A DNA stretch of 64,000 bases from Agromyces hippuratus (GCF_013410355.1 NZ_JACCFI010000001.1:1426001-1490000), one strand, 5' to 3'. Shown: positions 42,866 to 52,898, counted from the stretch's first letter. Translations and numbers: made by a program. The notes: generated by a model from the letters alone, not told the origin.

Positions 42866-42916
42866 CGGATGCCGCGGGCGGCGCGCCTTCCCGAACGCGC
42901 GCGTCCGCGGCATCCG
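42866..42916. repeat. long inverted repeat, GGATGCC type
   Basis: CGGATGCCGCGG (42866-42877) and CCGCGGCATCCG (42905-42916), perfect 12-base arms. Lies between the DUF1622-like gene and the PEPCK terminator. Confidence 0.6.
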
Positions 42917-42929
42917 CAGGCGGCACGGA

Positions 42930-42959
42930 GATGCGCCCCGCGGGATCGCGGGGCGCATC
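42930..42959 (-). terminator. terminator of PEP carboxykinase
   Basis: GATGCGCCCCGC (42930-42941) pairs perfectly with GCGGGGCGCATC (42948-42959) around a six-base loop, ten bases beyond the pckG stop. Confidence 0.75.
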
Positions 42960-42968
42960 GCCGTCGGG

Positions 42969-44834
42969 CTACGCCTCCTGGTGCGCCAGGTGGTAGCGCA
43001 GGCTCGAGAGCTCGGCACGCAGCGCCGCGGGCACGCGGTCGCCGAACTGGCCGAAGTACTCTTCGGTGAGGTCGCACTCGGCGAGCCACGAGTCGCGGTC
43101 GACGTCGAAGAGCTGCTCGATCGCGTCATCCGTGATGTCGAGGCCGTCGAGGTCGAGCGAACCGGATGCCGGGATCAGGCCGATCGGCGTCTCGACGACG
43201 TCGCTCGTGCCCTCGACACGGCCGACGATCCACTCGAGCACGCGCGAGTTCTCGCCGAACCCGGGCCAGAGGAACGAGCCGTCGGAGCCCTTGCGGAACC
43301 AGTTGACCTGGAAGATCTTCGGGGCGTTCTCGCCGAGCACGCGGCCCATCTTGACCCAGTGGCCCCAGTAGTCGGCCATGTTGTAGCCGCAGAACGGGAG
43401 CATCGCGAACGGGTCGCGGCGGAGCTCGCCGACCGTGCCCTCAGCGGCGGCGGTCTTCTCGGACGAGATCGTCGCGCCCATGAACACGCCGTGCTTCCAG
43501 CTGCGCGCCTCGGCGACGAGCGGCACGTTCGTCGCGCGGCGTCCGCCGAAGAGGATCGCGTCGATCGGCACGCCGTCGTGGGCGTCCCAGTCGTCGGAGA
43601 TCTGCGGGCACTGGGCCGCAGCGACCGTGAAGCGCGAGTTGGGGTGCGCCGCGGGGCGACCCGAGTCGGGCGTCCACGGCTTGCCCTGCCAGTCGGTGAG
43701 CTCGGCGGGCGCCTCGTCGGTCAGGCCCTCCCACCAGATGTCGCCGTCGGGGCGCAGCGCCACGTTCGTGAAGATCGTGTTGCCCCAGAGGGTCTGCACG
43801 GCCGTCGGGTTCGTGGTCTCGCCGGTGCCCGGCGCGACGCCGAAGAACCCGGCCTCGGGGTTGATCGCGTAGAGGCGGCCGTCGTCGCCGGGGCGCATCC
43901 ACGCGATGTCGTCGCCGATCGTCTCGACCTTCCAGCCGGGGATCGTCGGGCGCAGCATCGCGAGGTTGGTCTTGCCGCACGCCGACGGGAACGCGGCGGC
44001 CACGTGGTACGCCTTGCCCTCGGGCGAGGTGATCTTGATGAGCAGCATGTGCTCGGCGAGCCAGCCCTCGTCGCGTGCCATGACGCTCGCGATGCGCAGC
44101 GCGAAGCACTTCTTGGCGAGCAGCGCGTTGCCGCCGTAGCCCGAGCCGTACGACCAGATCTCGCGCGAGTCGGGGAACTGCACGATGTACTTGGTGTCGT
44201 TGCAGGGCCAGTCGGCCTCGGCGCGGCGGTGGCCGACGCCGTCGATGAGCGGGTAGCCGACCGAGTGCACGGTGCGCACCCACGGCTCGCCGGCCTCGAT
44301 GAGGCGGTAGACGGCGTCGCCCATGCGGGTCATGATGCCCATCGAGAGCACGACGTAGGGCGAGTCGGTGATCTCGACGCCGAGCTGCGAGATGGGGCCG
44401 CCGAGCGGGCCCATCGAGAAGGGCACGACGTACATCGTGCGGCCCTTCATCGAGCCGTCGAAGACGTCGGTCAGCTCGGTGCGCATCTCGCGCGGGTCGC
44501 GCCAGTTGTTCGTGGGGCCGGCGTCCTCTTCGTACGTCGAGCAGATGAAGGTGCGGTCCTCGACGCGCGCGACGTCCTTCGGGTCGGTGCGCGCGAGGAA
44601 GCTGTTGGGGCGCCACTCGGGGTTCAGCTTGATGAGCTTGCCCTCGGCGACGAGCTGCTTCGTCAGCAGGTCGGCCTCGTGCTGCGAACCGTCGCACCAG
44701 ACGATCTCATCGGGCTTGGTGAGGCCGGCGATCTCATCGACCCACGCGCGCAGGGCTGCGTCGGTGGTGCCGCGACGGATGCTGCCGGCCGAGTCGGATG
44801 CCTCTGTGCCGATCGAGAACTCGGAGATGGTCAT
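42969..44834 (-). CDS. pckG: phosphoenolpyruvate carboxykinase (GTP)
   Basis: 621 residues, the size of GTP-type PEPCK. It interconverts oxaloacetate and PEP with GTP, the first committed step of gluconeogenesis. The nucleotide P-loop with its reactive cysteine is AAAFPSACGKTNLAML. Substrate-site motifs are GSGYGGNALLAKKCFALRIAS, EGKAYHVA, and NWFRKGSDGSFLWPGFGENSRVLEWI. ATG 44834 has AAGGGA upstream. It is divergent from a RamB-like regulator; the shared intergenic region contains a direct repeat that could be its operator. Confidence 0.97.
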   Translation of the reverse strand: MTISEFSIGTEASDSAGSIRRGTTDAALRAWVDEIAGLTKPDEIVWCDGSQHEADLLTKQLVAEGKLIKLNPEWRPNSFLARTDPKDVARVEDRTFICSTYEEDAGPTNNWRDPREMRTELTDVFDGSMKGRTMYVVPFSMGPLGGPISQLGVEITDSPYVVLSMGIMTRMGDAVYRLIEAGEPWVRTVHSVGYPLIDGVGHRRAEADWPCNDTKYIVQFPDSREIWSYGSGYGGNALLAKKCFALRIASVMARDEGWLAEHMLLIKITSPEGKAYHVAAAFPSACGKTNLAMLRPTIPGWKVETIGDDIAWMRPGDDGRLYAINPEAGFFGVAPGTGETTNPTAVQTLWGNTIFTNVALRPDGDIWWEGLTDEAPAELTDWQGKPWTPDSGRPAAHPNSRFTVAAAQCPQISDDWDAHDGVPIDAILFGGRRATNVPLVAEARSWKHGVFMGATISSEKTAAAEGTVGELRRDPFAMLPFCGYNMADYWGHWVKMGRVLGENAPKIFQVNWFRKGSDGSFLWPGFGENSRVLEWIVGRVEGTSDVVETPIGLIPASGSLDLDGLDITDDAIEQLFDVDRDSWLAECDLTEEYFGQFGDRVPAALRAELSSLRYHLAHQEA

Positions 44835-44883
44835 CTTCGTCCCTTCCAGATTGGTGCCGACGTGAGCCGGAACTGGTTCGTAC

Positions 44884-44957
44884 TTCAAGAATGCGCGCTG
44901 TTGAGGCATCCGTTCGGCCAATTCGGTCGTTAAGAATGTGCGATCTTTCGCTATCCT
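44884..44957. promoter_or_regulatory. pckG/regulator intergenic repeats and leaderless -10 box
   Basis: TTCAAGAATGCGCG (44884-44897) and TTAAGAATGTGCG (44930-44942) share TnAAGAATGnGCG. TATCCT (44952-44957) lies six bases before ATG 44964, implying a leaderless transcript for the regulator. TTAAG and CTTAA flank the second copy as an inverted pair. Likely binding sites of the RamB-like protein. Confidence 0.5.
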
Positions 44958-44963
44958 TAAGGC

Positions 44964-46406
44964 ATGAAGGCAGGCTCCCCCGATCTCGCGACCCTCGGCC
45001 AGCGCATCCGCCACTTCCGCGGCGAGCGGGGGCTGACCCTCGACCAACTCGGCGAGGCGGTCGGCATGGCCGGCAGCCAGCTCTCCCTCATCGAGAACGG
45101 CAAGCGCGAGCCGAAGCTCTCGCTGCTCGACTCGCTCGCGGCATCGCTCGACGTCGAGCTGGCCGACCTCCTCTCGCGCGAGGCACCGAGCCGTCGCGCC
45201 GAGCTCGAGCTCGAGCTCGGGCGCGCCCAGTCGAGCCCGCTGTACGCGAGCCTCGGGTTGCCCGCGATCCGGCCGGGTCGCGGCATCACCGACGAATCGC
45301 TCGAGGCGATCGTCGGCCTGCACCAGGAGTTGCAGCGGCGGGCGAGCGAGGCCATCGCCACCCCCGAAGAAGCCCGGCGCGCCAACACCGAACTGCGCGA
45401 GCGCATGCGCGAGCGCGACAACTACTTCCCCGACATCGAGCAGCTCGCCGAAGACCAGGTGCGCTCCTCGGGTCACCGCTCGGGCGCGCTCACGCACCGC
45501 GAGGTGAGCGTCATGGCCGAGAAGCTCGGATTCCAGCTCATCTACGTCGAAGACCTGCCCGACTCGACGCGGTCGATCACCGACATCACGAACGGCCGCA
45601 TCTACCTGCCGCCGGCCTCGATTCCCGGCGGCCACGGCCTCCGGTCGATGGCGCTGCAGGCGATGGCGCACCGGCTGCTCGGACACGAGCGCCCCGCGAG
45701 CTACGCGGAGTTCCTCTGGCAGCGGCTCGAGATCAACTACTTCGCCGCTGCGTGCCTGATGCCGCGCGAGGCATCCGTCTCGTTCCTGCAGGCCGCGAAG
45801 AAGGAGAAGCGGCTCGCCATCGAGGACTTCCGCGACGCGTTCGGCGTCACGCACGAGGCCGCGGCGCTGCGCTTCACGAACCTCGCGACGAGCCACCTCG
45901 ACATGACGCTGCACTTCCTCCGTGTCGCGGGCGACGGCGCACTCCTGAAGGGCTACGAGAACGACGGCCTGCCGCTGCCCACCGATGTCACGGGCTCGAT
46001 CGAGGGCCAGTGGGTGTGCAAGAAGTGGAGCGCCCGCACCGCGTTCGGCCACACCAACCGCACGACCGAGAACTACCAGTACACCGACACTCCGGCCGGC
46101 ACCTTCTGGTGCGCGACGCAGACGGGGCGCACGGATGCCGCGGAGTTCTCGATCTCGGTCGGCGTGCCGTTCAACCAGGCCAAGTGGTTCCGCGGGCGCG
46201 AGACGACGCAGCGCGCCGTGTCGACCTGCCCCGACGAGTCGTGCTGCCGCCGCGCCCCGTCGGAGCTCGCCGAGCGCTGGGCCGGACGGGCGTGGCCGAG
46301 CGCCCGGCTGCACGCGCACGTGCTCTCACCCCTGCCGTCGGGCACCTTCCCGGGCGTCGACGACTCCGCGGTCTACCGGTTCCTCGAGGCCCACGCCGAG
46401 CAGTAG
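44964..46406 (+). CDS. XRE-family short-chain acyl regulator (RamB-like)
   Basis: 480 residues. The N-terminal XRE helix-turn-helix is LGQRIRHFRGERGLTLDQLGEAVGMAGSQLSLIENGKREPKLS (residues 11-55). The middle domain resembles ImmA/IrrE-like metallopeptidase remnants (MALQAMAHRLLGHERPASYAEFLWQRLEINYFAAACLMP). The C-terminal half has a cysteine-containing sensor-like region (WFRGRETTQRAVSTCPDESCCRR). The architecture matches RamB, which in corynebacteria controls acetate and PEPCK-linked carbon metabolism. Divergence from pckG fits. Predicted leaderless, with a -10 box six bases before ATG. Confidence 0.88.
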   Translation: MKAGSPDLATLGQRIRHFRGERGLTLDQLGEAVGMAGSQLSLIENGKREPKLSLLDSLAASLDVELADLLSREAPSRRAELELELGRAQSSPLYASLGLPAIRPGRGITDESLEAIVGLHQELQRRASEAIATPEEARRANTELRERMRERDNYFPDIEQLAEDQVRSSGHRSGALTHREVSVMAEKLGFQLIYVEDLPDSTRSITDITNGRIYLPPASIPGGHGLRSMALQAMAHRLLGHERPASYAEFLWQRLEINYFAAACLMPREASVSFLQAAKKEKRLAIEDFRDAFGVTHEAAALRFTNLATSHLDMTLHFLRVAGDGALLKGYENDGLPLPTDVTGSIEGQWVCKKWSARTAFGHTNRTTENYQYTDTPAGTFWCATQTGRTDAAEFSISVGVPFNQAKWFRGRETTQRAVSTCPDESCCRRAPSELAERWAGRAWPSARLHAHVLSPLPSGTFPGVDDSAVYRFLEAHAEQ

Positions 46407-46464
46407 TCCGCGGGTCTGCCCTCTCCTGCATCTTGCACCGAGCCGTCTCACCGGCCGATCACAA

Positions 46465-46534
46465 CTGCGGATATACGATCCGGCGCGCCGACAATCGGTG
46501 AGAAGCCACGGCGTGGCGGATCGTATATCCGCAG
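46465..46534. repeat. 18-base perfect inverted repeat with nested palindromes
   Basis: CTGCGGATATACGATCCG (46465-46482) and its exact complement (46517-46534), 34 bases apart. The centre contains the palindromes CGGCGCGCCG (46481-46490) and GCCACGGCGTGGC (46505-46517). Both arms contain GATATACGAT, a 10-mer also present in the hpa promoters. It lies 58 bases after the RamB-like gene and could be its terminator, an operator pair, or a miniature element. Confidence 0.75.
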
Positions 46535-46588
46535 GAGTGACGCGAGATGGCGTGAGTCGAAGTAAGCGCTGCACTATGAAGTTTCTGT

Positions 46589-46625
46589 TGCATTAGTGTG
46601 TGACGCACAGTATCGTGTGACGCAT
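46589..46625 (+). promoter_or_regulatory. padR promoter with repeated GTGTGACGCA, leaderless
   Basis: TTGCAT (46589-46594), a 17-base spacer, TATCGT (46612-46617), then six bases to ATG 46624. GTGTGACGCA occurs twice, at 46599-46608 and 46616-46625, the second spanning the start codon. It is a plausible autoregulatory site for the PadR protein. Confidence 0.6.
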
Positions 46626-46965
46626 GAACCACGATGAGACGACCGCCGGGCACCTGCAGGAGCTCCGCCGAGGCACCGTCGTGCTCGCCTGCCTGGTGCG
46701 GCTGCGCACACCCGACTACGGCTACGCGCTGCTCGAGTCGCTGAATGGCCTCGGCATCCTCGTCGACGCGAACACCCTGTACCCCCTGCTGCGGCGCCTC
46801 GAGAAGCAGGGCCTGCTCACGAGCGAGTGGAACACCGACGAGGCCCGGCCTCGCAAGTTCTATCTCACGAGCCCCACCGGCGAACTGCTCGCCGACGCAC
46901 TCATGACCGATTGGCGACGCATCGACGACGCGCTCGCCGGACTCACCACCGGAGACGAATCATGA
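46624..46965 (+). CDS. PadR family transcriptional regulator
   Basis: 113 residues, a short PadR-type (s1) winged helix protein. HTH stretch TPDYGYALLESLNGLGILVDANTLYPLLRRLEKQGLL, then the wing TDEARPRKFYLTSPTGELLADALMTDW. Regulators of this type commonly repress adjacent membrane or transporter genes and bind small molecules in the dimer cleft. Its stop overlaps the ATG of the first of two membrane genes (ATGA), which it presumably controls. Confidence 0.93.
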   Translation: MNHDETTAGHLQELRRGTVVLACLVRLRTPDYGYALLESLNGLGILVDANTLYPLLRRLEKQGLLTSEWNTDEARPRKFYLTSPTGELLADALMTDWRRIDDALAGLTTGDES

Positions 46966-47969
46966 CCAGCTTGACCGACCGCTACGTGTGGGCCGCCGCC
47001 CGCACCCTGCCCGAGACGCAGCGCGCCGAGTTCGACCGCGAACTGCGCGAGCGCATCGGCGACGCGACCGACGCACTCGTCGAGACGGGCAGCTCCCCCG
47101 CCGACGCCGAGCGCGCCGCGCTCACCGAACTCGGCGACCCCGCGGCCCTCGCCGCGCACTACATCGATCGACCGCTGCAGCTCATCGGGCCGAAGTACTA
47201 CCTCGTGTGGTGGCGCCTGCTGAAGCTGCTCTCCTCGATCGTGCTGCCGATCGGCGCTGCGGGCGTGCTGCTCGGGCAGTTGCTCTCGGGCGCCGACATC
47301 GGCGAGGCGATCGGCGCGACCGTCGCCACGGCGATCTCCATCGCGGTGCACCTCGGGTTCTGGACGACGCTCGTCTTCGCGGTCCTCGAGCGCACCCCGG
47401 CCGAAGCCGGCCGGCGGGGCGTCGATGCGGCGTGGACACTCGACATGCTGCCCGCGCTCCCCGAGCCCGCGAAGACGTCGCGTCTCGGCGAGCTCATCGG
47501 TTCGCTCGTCTTCCTCGGCATATTCGCCGGGGCGATCGTGTGGCAGCAGTTCGGCGTCGTCTTCCACGACGGCGTGCGCGAGCCGATCCCCCTGCTCGAA
47601 CCCGCACTGTGGTCGTTCTGGCTGCCGTACTTCCTCGTGCTGATCGCCCTCGAGATCCTCTTCGCGATCGCTCTCTACTCATGGGGGTGGAACTGGTGGC
47701 TCGCGGGCGCGAACCTCGTGCTGAACGTCGCGTTCACGGTGCCGGCGCTGTGGCTGTTCCTGACCGGGCAGCTCATCACCGACGAGGCGCTCGAGGCGAT
47801 GCAGTGGCCGTGGGGCAACTCCGGGCCCGTCATCGTCGCGATCATCGTGGTGGTCGTGATCGGGGTCGCGACCTGGGACGTCATCGACGGCGGCATCAAG
47901 GCCTACCGTGCCGGCCGAGCGGTGCCCTCAGCGGCGGCGGGCACGGCGACTTCTGGGGCGAAGGCATGA
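46962..47969 (+). CDS. membrane protein with N-terminal HAAS/permease-prefix-like domain (first of a paralogous pair)
   Basis: 335 residues. Residues 1-75 are a helical soluble domain, MTSLTDRYVWAAARTLPETQRAEFDRELRERIGD followed by ELGDPAALAAHY, the pattern of the HAAS/permease-prefix domains found next to PadR regulators. About seven hydrophobic segments follow, including ALWSFWLPYFLVLIALEILFAI. No transport signature is visible. It overlaps padR and the next gene by ATGA junctions. Function unknown; probably senses or relays membrane status with PadR. Confidence 0.8.
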   Translation: MTSLTDRYVWAAARTLPETQRAEFDRELRERIGDATDALVETGSSPADAERAALTELGDPAALAAHYIDRPLQLIGPKYYLVWWRLLKLLSSIVLPIGAAGVLLGQLLSGADIGEAIGATVATAISIAVHLGFWTTLVFAVLERTPAEAGRRGVDAAWTLDMLPALPEPAKTSRLGELIGSLVFLGIFAGAIVWQQFGVVFHDGVREPIPLLEPALWSFWLPYFLVLIALEILFAIALYSWGWNWWLAGANLVLNVAFTVPALWLFLTGQLITDEALEAMQWPWGNSGPVIVAIIVVVVIGVATWDVIDGGIKAYRAGRAVPSAAAGTATSGAKA

Positions 47970-48991
47970 GCGAGAACGCGATGAACCCCACGACCGAGCT
48001 CACCGACCGCTACGTGATCGCGGCCTCCCGCAGCCTGCCCCGCCGGCAGGGGCGCGAGTTCGCCCGCGAACTCGAGGAGCGCATCCGCGACGACATCGAC
48101 GCCCGCGTCGGCTCGGGCTCGTCGATGCCCGACGCGGCCGAGTTCGACGCGCTGGCCGCCCTCGGCGACCCGGCCCGGCTCGCAGCCCGCTACGCGGATC
48201 GTCCGCCGATGCTGATCGGCCCGCGGTGGTACGCAACGTGGAAGCGCGTGCTCATCATCACGGAGTGGAGCGCCGTGCCCGCGGTCACCGGCGCCTACCT
48301 GCTCGCCCAGTTCATCACGGGCGAGGTCGGCGCCGGCACCTTCGGCACGACGTGGTTCGTGCTGCTGACCACCGCCGTCTACATCGCCTGCTTCACGACC
48401 GTGGTGTTCGCGGCGATCGACCGTGCGCCCGCGCGTGGCGAGGCAGACGTGGTCGTCTGGTCGCCGAGGGATCTGCCCGCCGCCGGGGCGAGCCCAGCCG
48501 ATCGGCGCATCGGCCTGATCACCACGCTGTTCTGGCTCGCCGTCATCGTCGGACTCGTGCTCTGGCAGCAGTTCGGGCCGAGCCGTTGGGGCCACCTCGA
48601 TGGCATGCTGCCCGTGTTCGATCCGGCGCTCTGGTCGTTCTGGCTGCCGTACTTCCTCGTGCTCGTGGGCCTCGAGGCGGTCATGGCCGTGTGGATCTTC
48701 CGTTCCGGCTGGACATGGCCCGGCGCGGCCGCGAACATCGTGCTCGATCTCGCCTGGGCGGTGCCGTCGATCTGGCTGATCGTCACCGGAGCGCTGTTCG
48801 CACCCGGATTCGTCGAGCTGTTCGAGGCGAACCTCGATGCCGATGCTCAGCAGGTGCTGCCGATCCTGCTGGTTGCGGGCATCGTCGCCGGCGCCCTCGC
48901 CGACGCGATCCTCGGCGTCGTCCATGCGATGCGCAGAAGCCGTCGCGATGCGCTCGGCCTCGTCGGCACGGCGGCGCCCGCGCAGCCCTGA
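47966..48991 (+). CDS. membrane protein with N-terminal HAAS/permease-prefix-like domain (second of a paralogous pair)
   Basis: 341 residues; same layout as the preceding protein: TELTDRYVIAASRSLPRRQGREFARELEERI, then ALGDPARLAARYADRPPMLIGPRWY and about seven hydrophobic segments with the shared ALWSFWLPYFLVLVGLE. The shared blocks show gene duplication, and divergence is marked elsewhere. A GGGGCGAAGG ribosome-binding site precedes ATG 47966, which overlaps the previous stop. Confidence 0.8.
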   Translation: MSENAMNPTTELTDRYVIAASRSLPRRQGREFARELEERIRDDIDARVGSGSSMPDAAEFDALAALGDPARLAARYADRPPMLIGPRWYATWKRVLIITEWSAVPAVTGAYLLAQFITGEVGAGTFGTTWFVLLTTAVYIACFTTVVFAAIDRAPARGEADVVVWSPRDLPAAGASPADRRIGLITTLFWLAVIVGLVLWQQFGPSRWGHLDGMLPVFDPALWSFWLPYFLVLVGLEAVMAVWIFRSGWTWPGAAANIVLDLAWAVPSIWLIVTGALFAPGFVELFEANLDADAQQVLPILLVAGIVAGALADAILGVVHAMRRSRRDALGLVGTAAPAQP

Positions 48992-48992
48992 T

Positions 48993-49055
48993 CGGCGGCC
49001 GGCCGGGGCCGTCGGCGTGGTCGAGGTCGTCGGCGGTCGTCGGCACCGGCCGCCG
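48993..49055 (+). terminator. weak inverted repeat after the membrane-protein pair
   Basis: CGGCGGCCGG (48993-49002) and CCGGCCGCCG (49046-49055), perfect ten-base arms with a long centre. Lies between convergent genes. Confidence 0.35.
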
Positions 49056-49070
49056 GCGACCGACGCCTGC

Positions 49071-49862
49071 CTACTTCGGCTGCATGCGGATCGCGCCGTC
49101 GAGGCGGATCGTCTCGCCGTTCAGCAGCGGGTTCTCGACGATGTGCCGCACGAGTGCCGCGTACTCGGCGGGCGTGCCCATGCGCGACGGGTGCGGGATC
49201 TGCTCCTCGAGCGAGGCCTGCACCTCGGGCGGCATGCCCGCCATCATCGGGGTCTGCATGATGCCGGGCGCGATCGTGACGACCCGCACGAGCAGCTTCG
49301 AGAGGTCGCGGGCGAGCGGCAGCGTCATCGCGGCCACGCCGCCCTTCGAGGCCGAGTAGGCCGCCTGCCCGATCTGCCCGTCGAACGCCGCGACCGAGGC
49401 GGTGTTCACGATGACGCCGCGCTCGGCGGTCTCGGGCACGCCCGGAAGCGACTGGGCCGTGATCGGGTCGTTCGCCGCCATCGCCGCGGCCGCGAGCCGG
49501 GCGACGTTGAACGTGCCGATGAGGTTGATGCGGATGGTGCGCTCGAACGCGTCGAGCGCCAGCGGGCCTTCACGGCCGACCGTGCGCCCGGCGGTCGCGA
49601 TGCCGGCGCAGCTCACCGCGACTCGAAGTGGCGCACGCTCCTGCACGAGGTCGATCGCGGCCTGCACGGATGCCTCGTCGGTGACATCCGCCGGCGCGAA
49701 GCGCACGTTGTCGCCGAGCTCGCTCGCGGTCTGCTCGCCGGGTGAGCCCGGGAGGTCGAGGATGACGACCTCGGCGCCCGCGGCGGCGAGCACGGCGGCC
49801 GTGCCGCGCCCGAGCCCGGAGGCGCCGCCCGTGACGATCGCGCCTGATCCGTTCAACTGCAT
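49071..49862 (-). CDS. SDR family 3-hydroxyacyl-CoA dehydrogenase-like protein
   Basis: 263 residues. Classical short-chain dehydrogenase: cofactor loop GAIVTGGASGLGRGTA, Asp in VVILDLPGS (favouring NAD), SCAG in place of NNAG, catalytic Ser in VNTASVAAFDG, and YSASKGG for Tyr and Lys. The overall pattern, including the PITAQSLPGVPETAERGVIVNTASV loop, resembles type II 3-hydroxyacyl-CoA dehydrogenases (HSD10). It lies 51 bases after the thiolase, so the two may act together in fatty-acid or short acyl-CoA oxidation. Confidence 0.88.
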   Translation of the reverse strand: MQLNGSGAIVTGGASGLGRGTAAVLAAAGAEVVILDLPGSPGEQTASELGDNVRFAPADVTDEASVQAAIDLVQERAPLRVAVSCAGIATAGRTVGREGPLALDAFERTIRINLIGTFNVARLAAAAMAANDPITAQSLPGVPETAERGVIVNTASVAAFDGQIGQAAYSASKGGVAAMTLPLARDLSKLLVRVVTIAPGIMQTPMMAGMPPEVQASLEEQIPHPSRMGTPAEYAALVRHIVENPLLNGETIRLDGAIRMQPK

Positions 49863-49913
49863 GTGGTGCGTCCCTTCGGGAATGGGTGGGTCGGGTCGGA
49901 ATCGCCCCGAGCG

Positions 49914-51089
49914 TCAGATGCGTTCGATGATCGTGGCGTTGGCCATGCCGCCGCCCTCGCACATCGTCTGCAGGCCGTAGCGGCCGCCGGTGGCCTCGAG
50001 CTGGTTCACGAGCGTCGTGAGCAGTCGCGTGCCCGAGGAGCCGAGCGCGTGCCCGAGGGCGATGGCGCCGCCGCGGGGGTTCAGCTTCGCGGCATCCGCC
50101 CCGGTCTCGGCGAGCCAGGCGAGGGGCACCGACGCGAACGCCTCGTTGACCTCGTAGGCGTCGATGTCGCCGTGGGTCAGCCCGGCGCGCTCGAGCACCT
50201 TCTCGGTCGCCGGGATCACGCCGGTGAGCATGTAGAGCGGGTCGCTGCCCACGACCGAGAACGCGCGGAACCGCGCCCGCGGCGTGAGGCCGAGCTGCTC
50301 GGCGCGCTCGGCGCTCATGATGAGGGCGGCGGAGGCGCCGTCGGTCAGCGGCGAGGAGTTGCCGGGCGTGATGCGCCAGTCGAGCTCGGGGAAGCGTTCG
50401 GCGAGGTCGTCGGTGCGGAATGCCGCGTTCAGGCCGCCGAGCGACTCGGCCGAGGTGCCGGGTCGCACGGTCTCGTCGGTCAGCGAGTCGACGCCGGGCA
50501 CGGGCACGACCTCGCTCGCGAAGGCACCCGCCTCCTGTGCTGCTGCGGCCAGCTCGTGCGATCGTGCCGCGAACGCGTCGAGTTCGGCGCGGTCGAAGCC
50601 CCACTTGGCGGCGATGAGTTCGGCGGAGACGCCCTGGTTCACGAGGCCGTCGGGGTAACGCGTGCGGATGCGCGAACCGTAGGGGTCGGCGCCCGCGGCG
50701 CTCGAGCCGAGCCGCACCCGGCTCATCGACTCGACGCCGCACGCGATGACGATGTCGGCCTGCCCGGCGAGCACCGCCTGCGCCGCGAACGTCGCCGCCT
50801 GCTGGCTCGAGCCGCACTGCCGGTCGATCGTGGTGCCGGGCACGTGCTCGGGGAAGCCCGCCGCGAGCACCGCGTTGCGCGTGATGTTGTAGCTCTGCTC
50901 ACCGATCTGGCTGACGCAGCCGCCGATCACGTCGTCGATGAGCGCCGGGTCGAGGTCGTTGCGGTTGACGAGCGTGTCGAGCACTCCGGCGAGGAGGTCG
51001 ACGGGGTGGATTCCCGACAGGAGTCCACCGGGCTTGCCGCGCCCAACGGGTGTGCGGACGACGTCGACGATCACGGCTTCTCTGCTCAT
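49914..51089 (-). CDS. acetyl-CoA C-acyltransferase (thiolase)
   Basis: 391 residues, standard thiolase length. The nucleophile is Cys92 in IDRQCGSSQQA; the second-half motifs are NEAFASVPLAW, GGAIALGHALGSSGTR with the catalytic His, and CEGGGMANA with the acid/base Cys. It cleaves 3-ketoacyl-CoA or condenses acetyl-CoA. A -10-like TAGGCT lies six bases before ATG. It is upstream of the SDR dehydrogenase on the same strand, matching the last two steps of beta-oxidation. Substrate chain length unknown. Confidence 0.94.
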   Translation of the reverse strand: MSREAVIVDVVRTPVGRGKPGGLLSGIHPVDLLAGVLDTLVNRNDLDPALIDDVIGGCVSQIGEQSYNITRNAVLAAGFPEHVPGTTIDRQCGSSQQAATFAAQAVLAGQADIVIACGVESMSRVRLGSSAAGADPYGSRIRTRYPDGLVNQGVSAELIAAKWGFDRAELDAFAARSHELAAAAQEAGAFASEVVPVPGVDSLTDETVRPGTSAESLGGLNAAFRTDDLAERFPELDWRITPGNSSPLTDGASAALIMSAERAEQLGLTPRARFRAFSVVGSDPLYMLTGVIPATEKVLERAGLTHGDIDAYEVNEAFASVPLAWLAETGADAAKLNPRGGAIALGHALGSSGTRLLTTLVNQLEATGGRYGLQTMCEGGGMANATIIERI

Positions 51090-51095
51090 GCAGAC

Positions 51096-51101
51096 AGCCT
51101 A
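51096..51101 (-). promoter_or_regulatory. -10 box of a predicted leaderless thiolase transcript
   Basis: Reads TAGGCT on the minus strand, then six bases (GTCTGC) and ATG at 51089. No ribosome-binding site is present. Confidence 0.5.
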
Positions 51102-51121
51102 CGACGGCCTGAGAAGCCCGA

Positions 51122-51152
51122 ATGCCCCGGGCGCGCTCGCGCACCGGGGCAT
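51122..51152 (-). terminator. terminator of the GAPDH gene
   Basis: ATGCCCCGG (51122-51130) pairs perfectly with CCGGGGCAT (51144-51152); lies 49 bases after the GAPDH stop and just upstream of the thiolase promoter. Confidence 0.6.
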
Positions 51153-51200
51153 CCGTCACCGCGACTCGGACGATGCCGAGATCGCGGATCGAATCGCGGA

Positions 51201-52694
<1,494 letters not shown>

Positions 52695-52801
52695 GATCTT
52701 CCTTCTCGGTCGAACGTGCGGAGGGCGTCGTCGACCAGTGTCCTCGCGGGCGAGCCTGCCGGTGGGCAGCATCGGCCGCATTCTCTTCCGGGGATGGGTC
52801 G

Positions 52802-52807
52802 ATTCTA
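52802..52807 (-). promoter_or_regulatory. possible -10 box of the GAPDH gene
   Basis: Minus-strand TAGAAT; would give a leader of about 100 bases before GTG 52694. The rest of 52695-52910 shows no gene. Confidence 0.35.
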
Positions 52808-52898
52808 CGGATGTCTCGCTGCGGACGCCCTGTACACGGAGTCGAGTGCGGCCCCGACGACCCGACGCCGCGGCTCCGGTTCCTGTCGGATGCGTTCG

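Noticed and set aside
40872..44933. 1353-codon open frame on the plus strand
   Set aside because: It runs antisense through the binding-protein, ROK, DUF1622-like and PEPCK genes, with low-complexity Arg/Ala/Glu composition and no domain.
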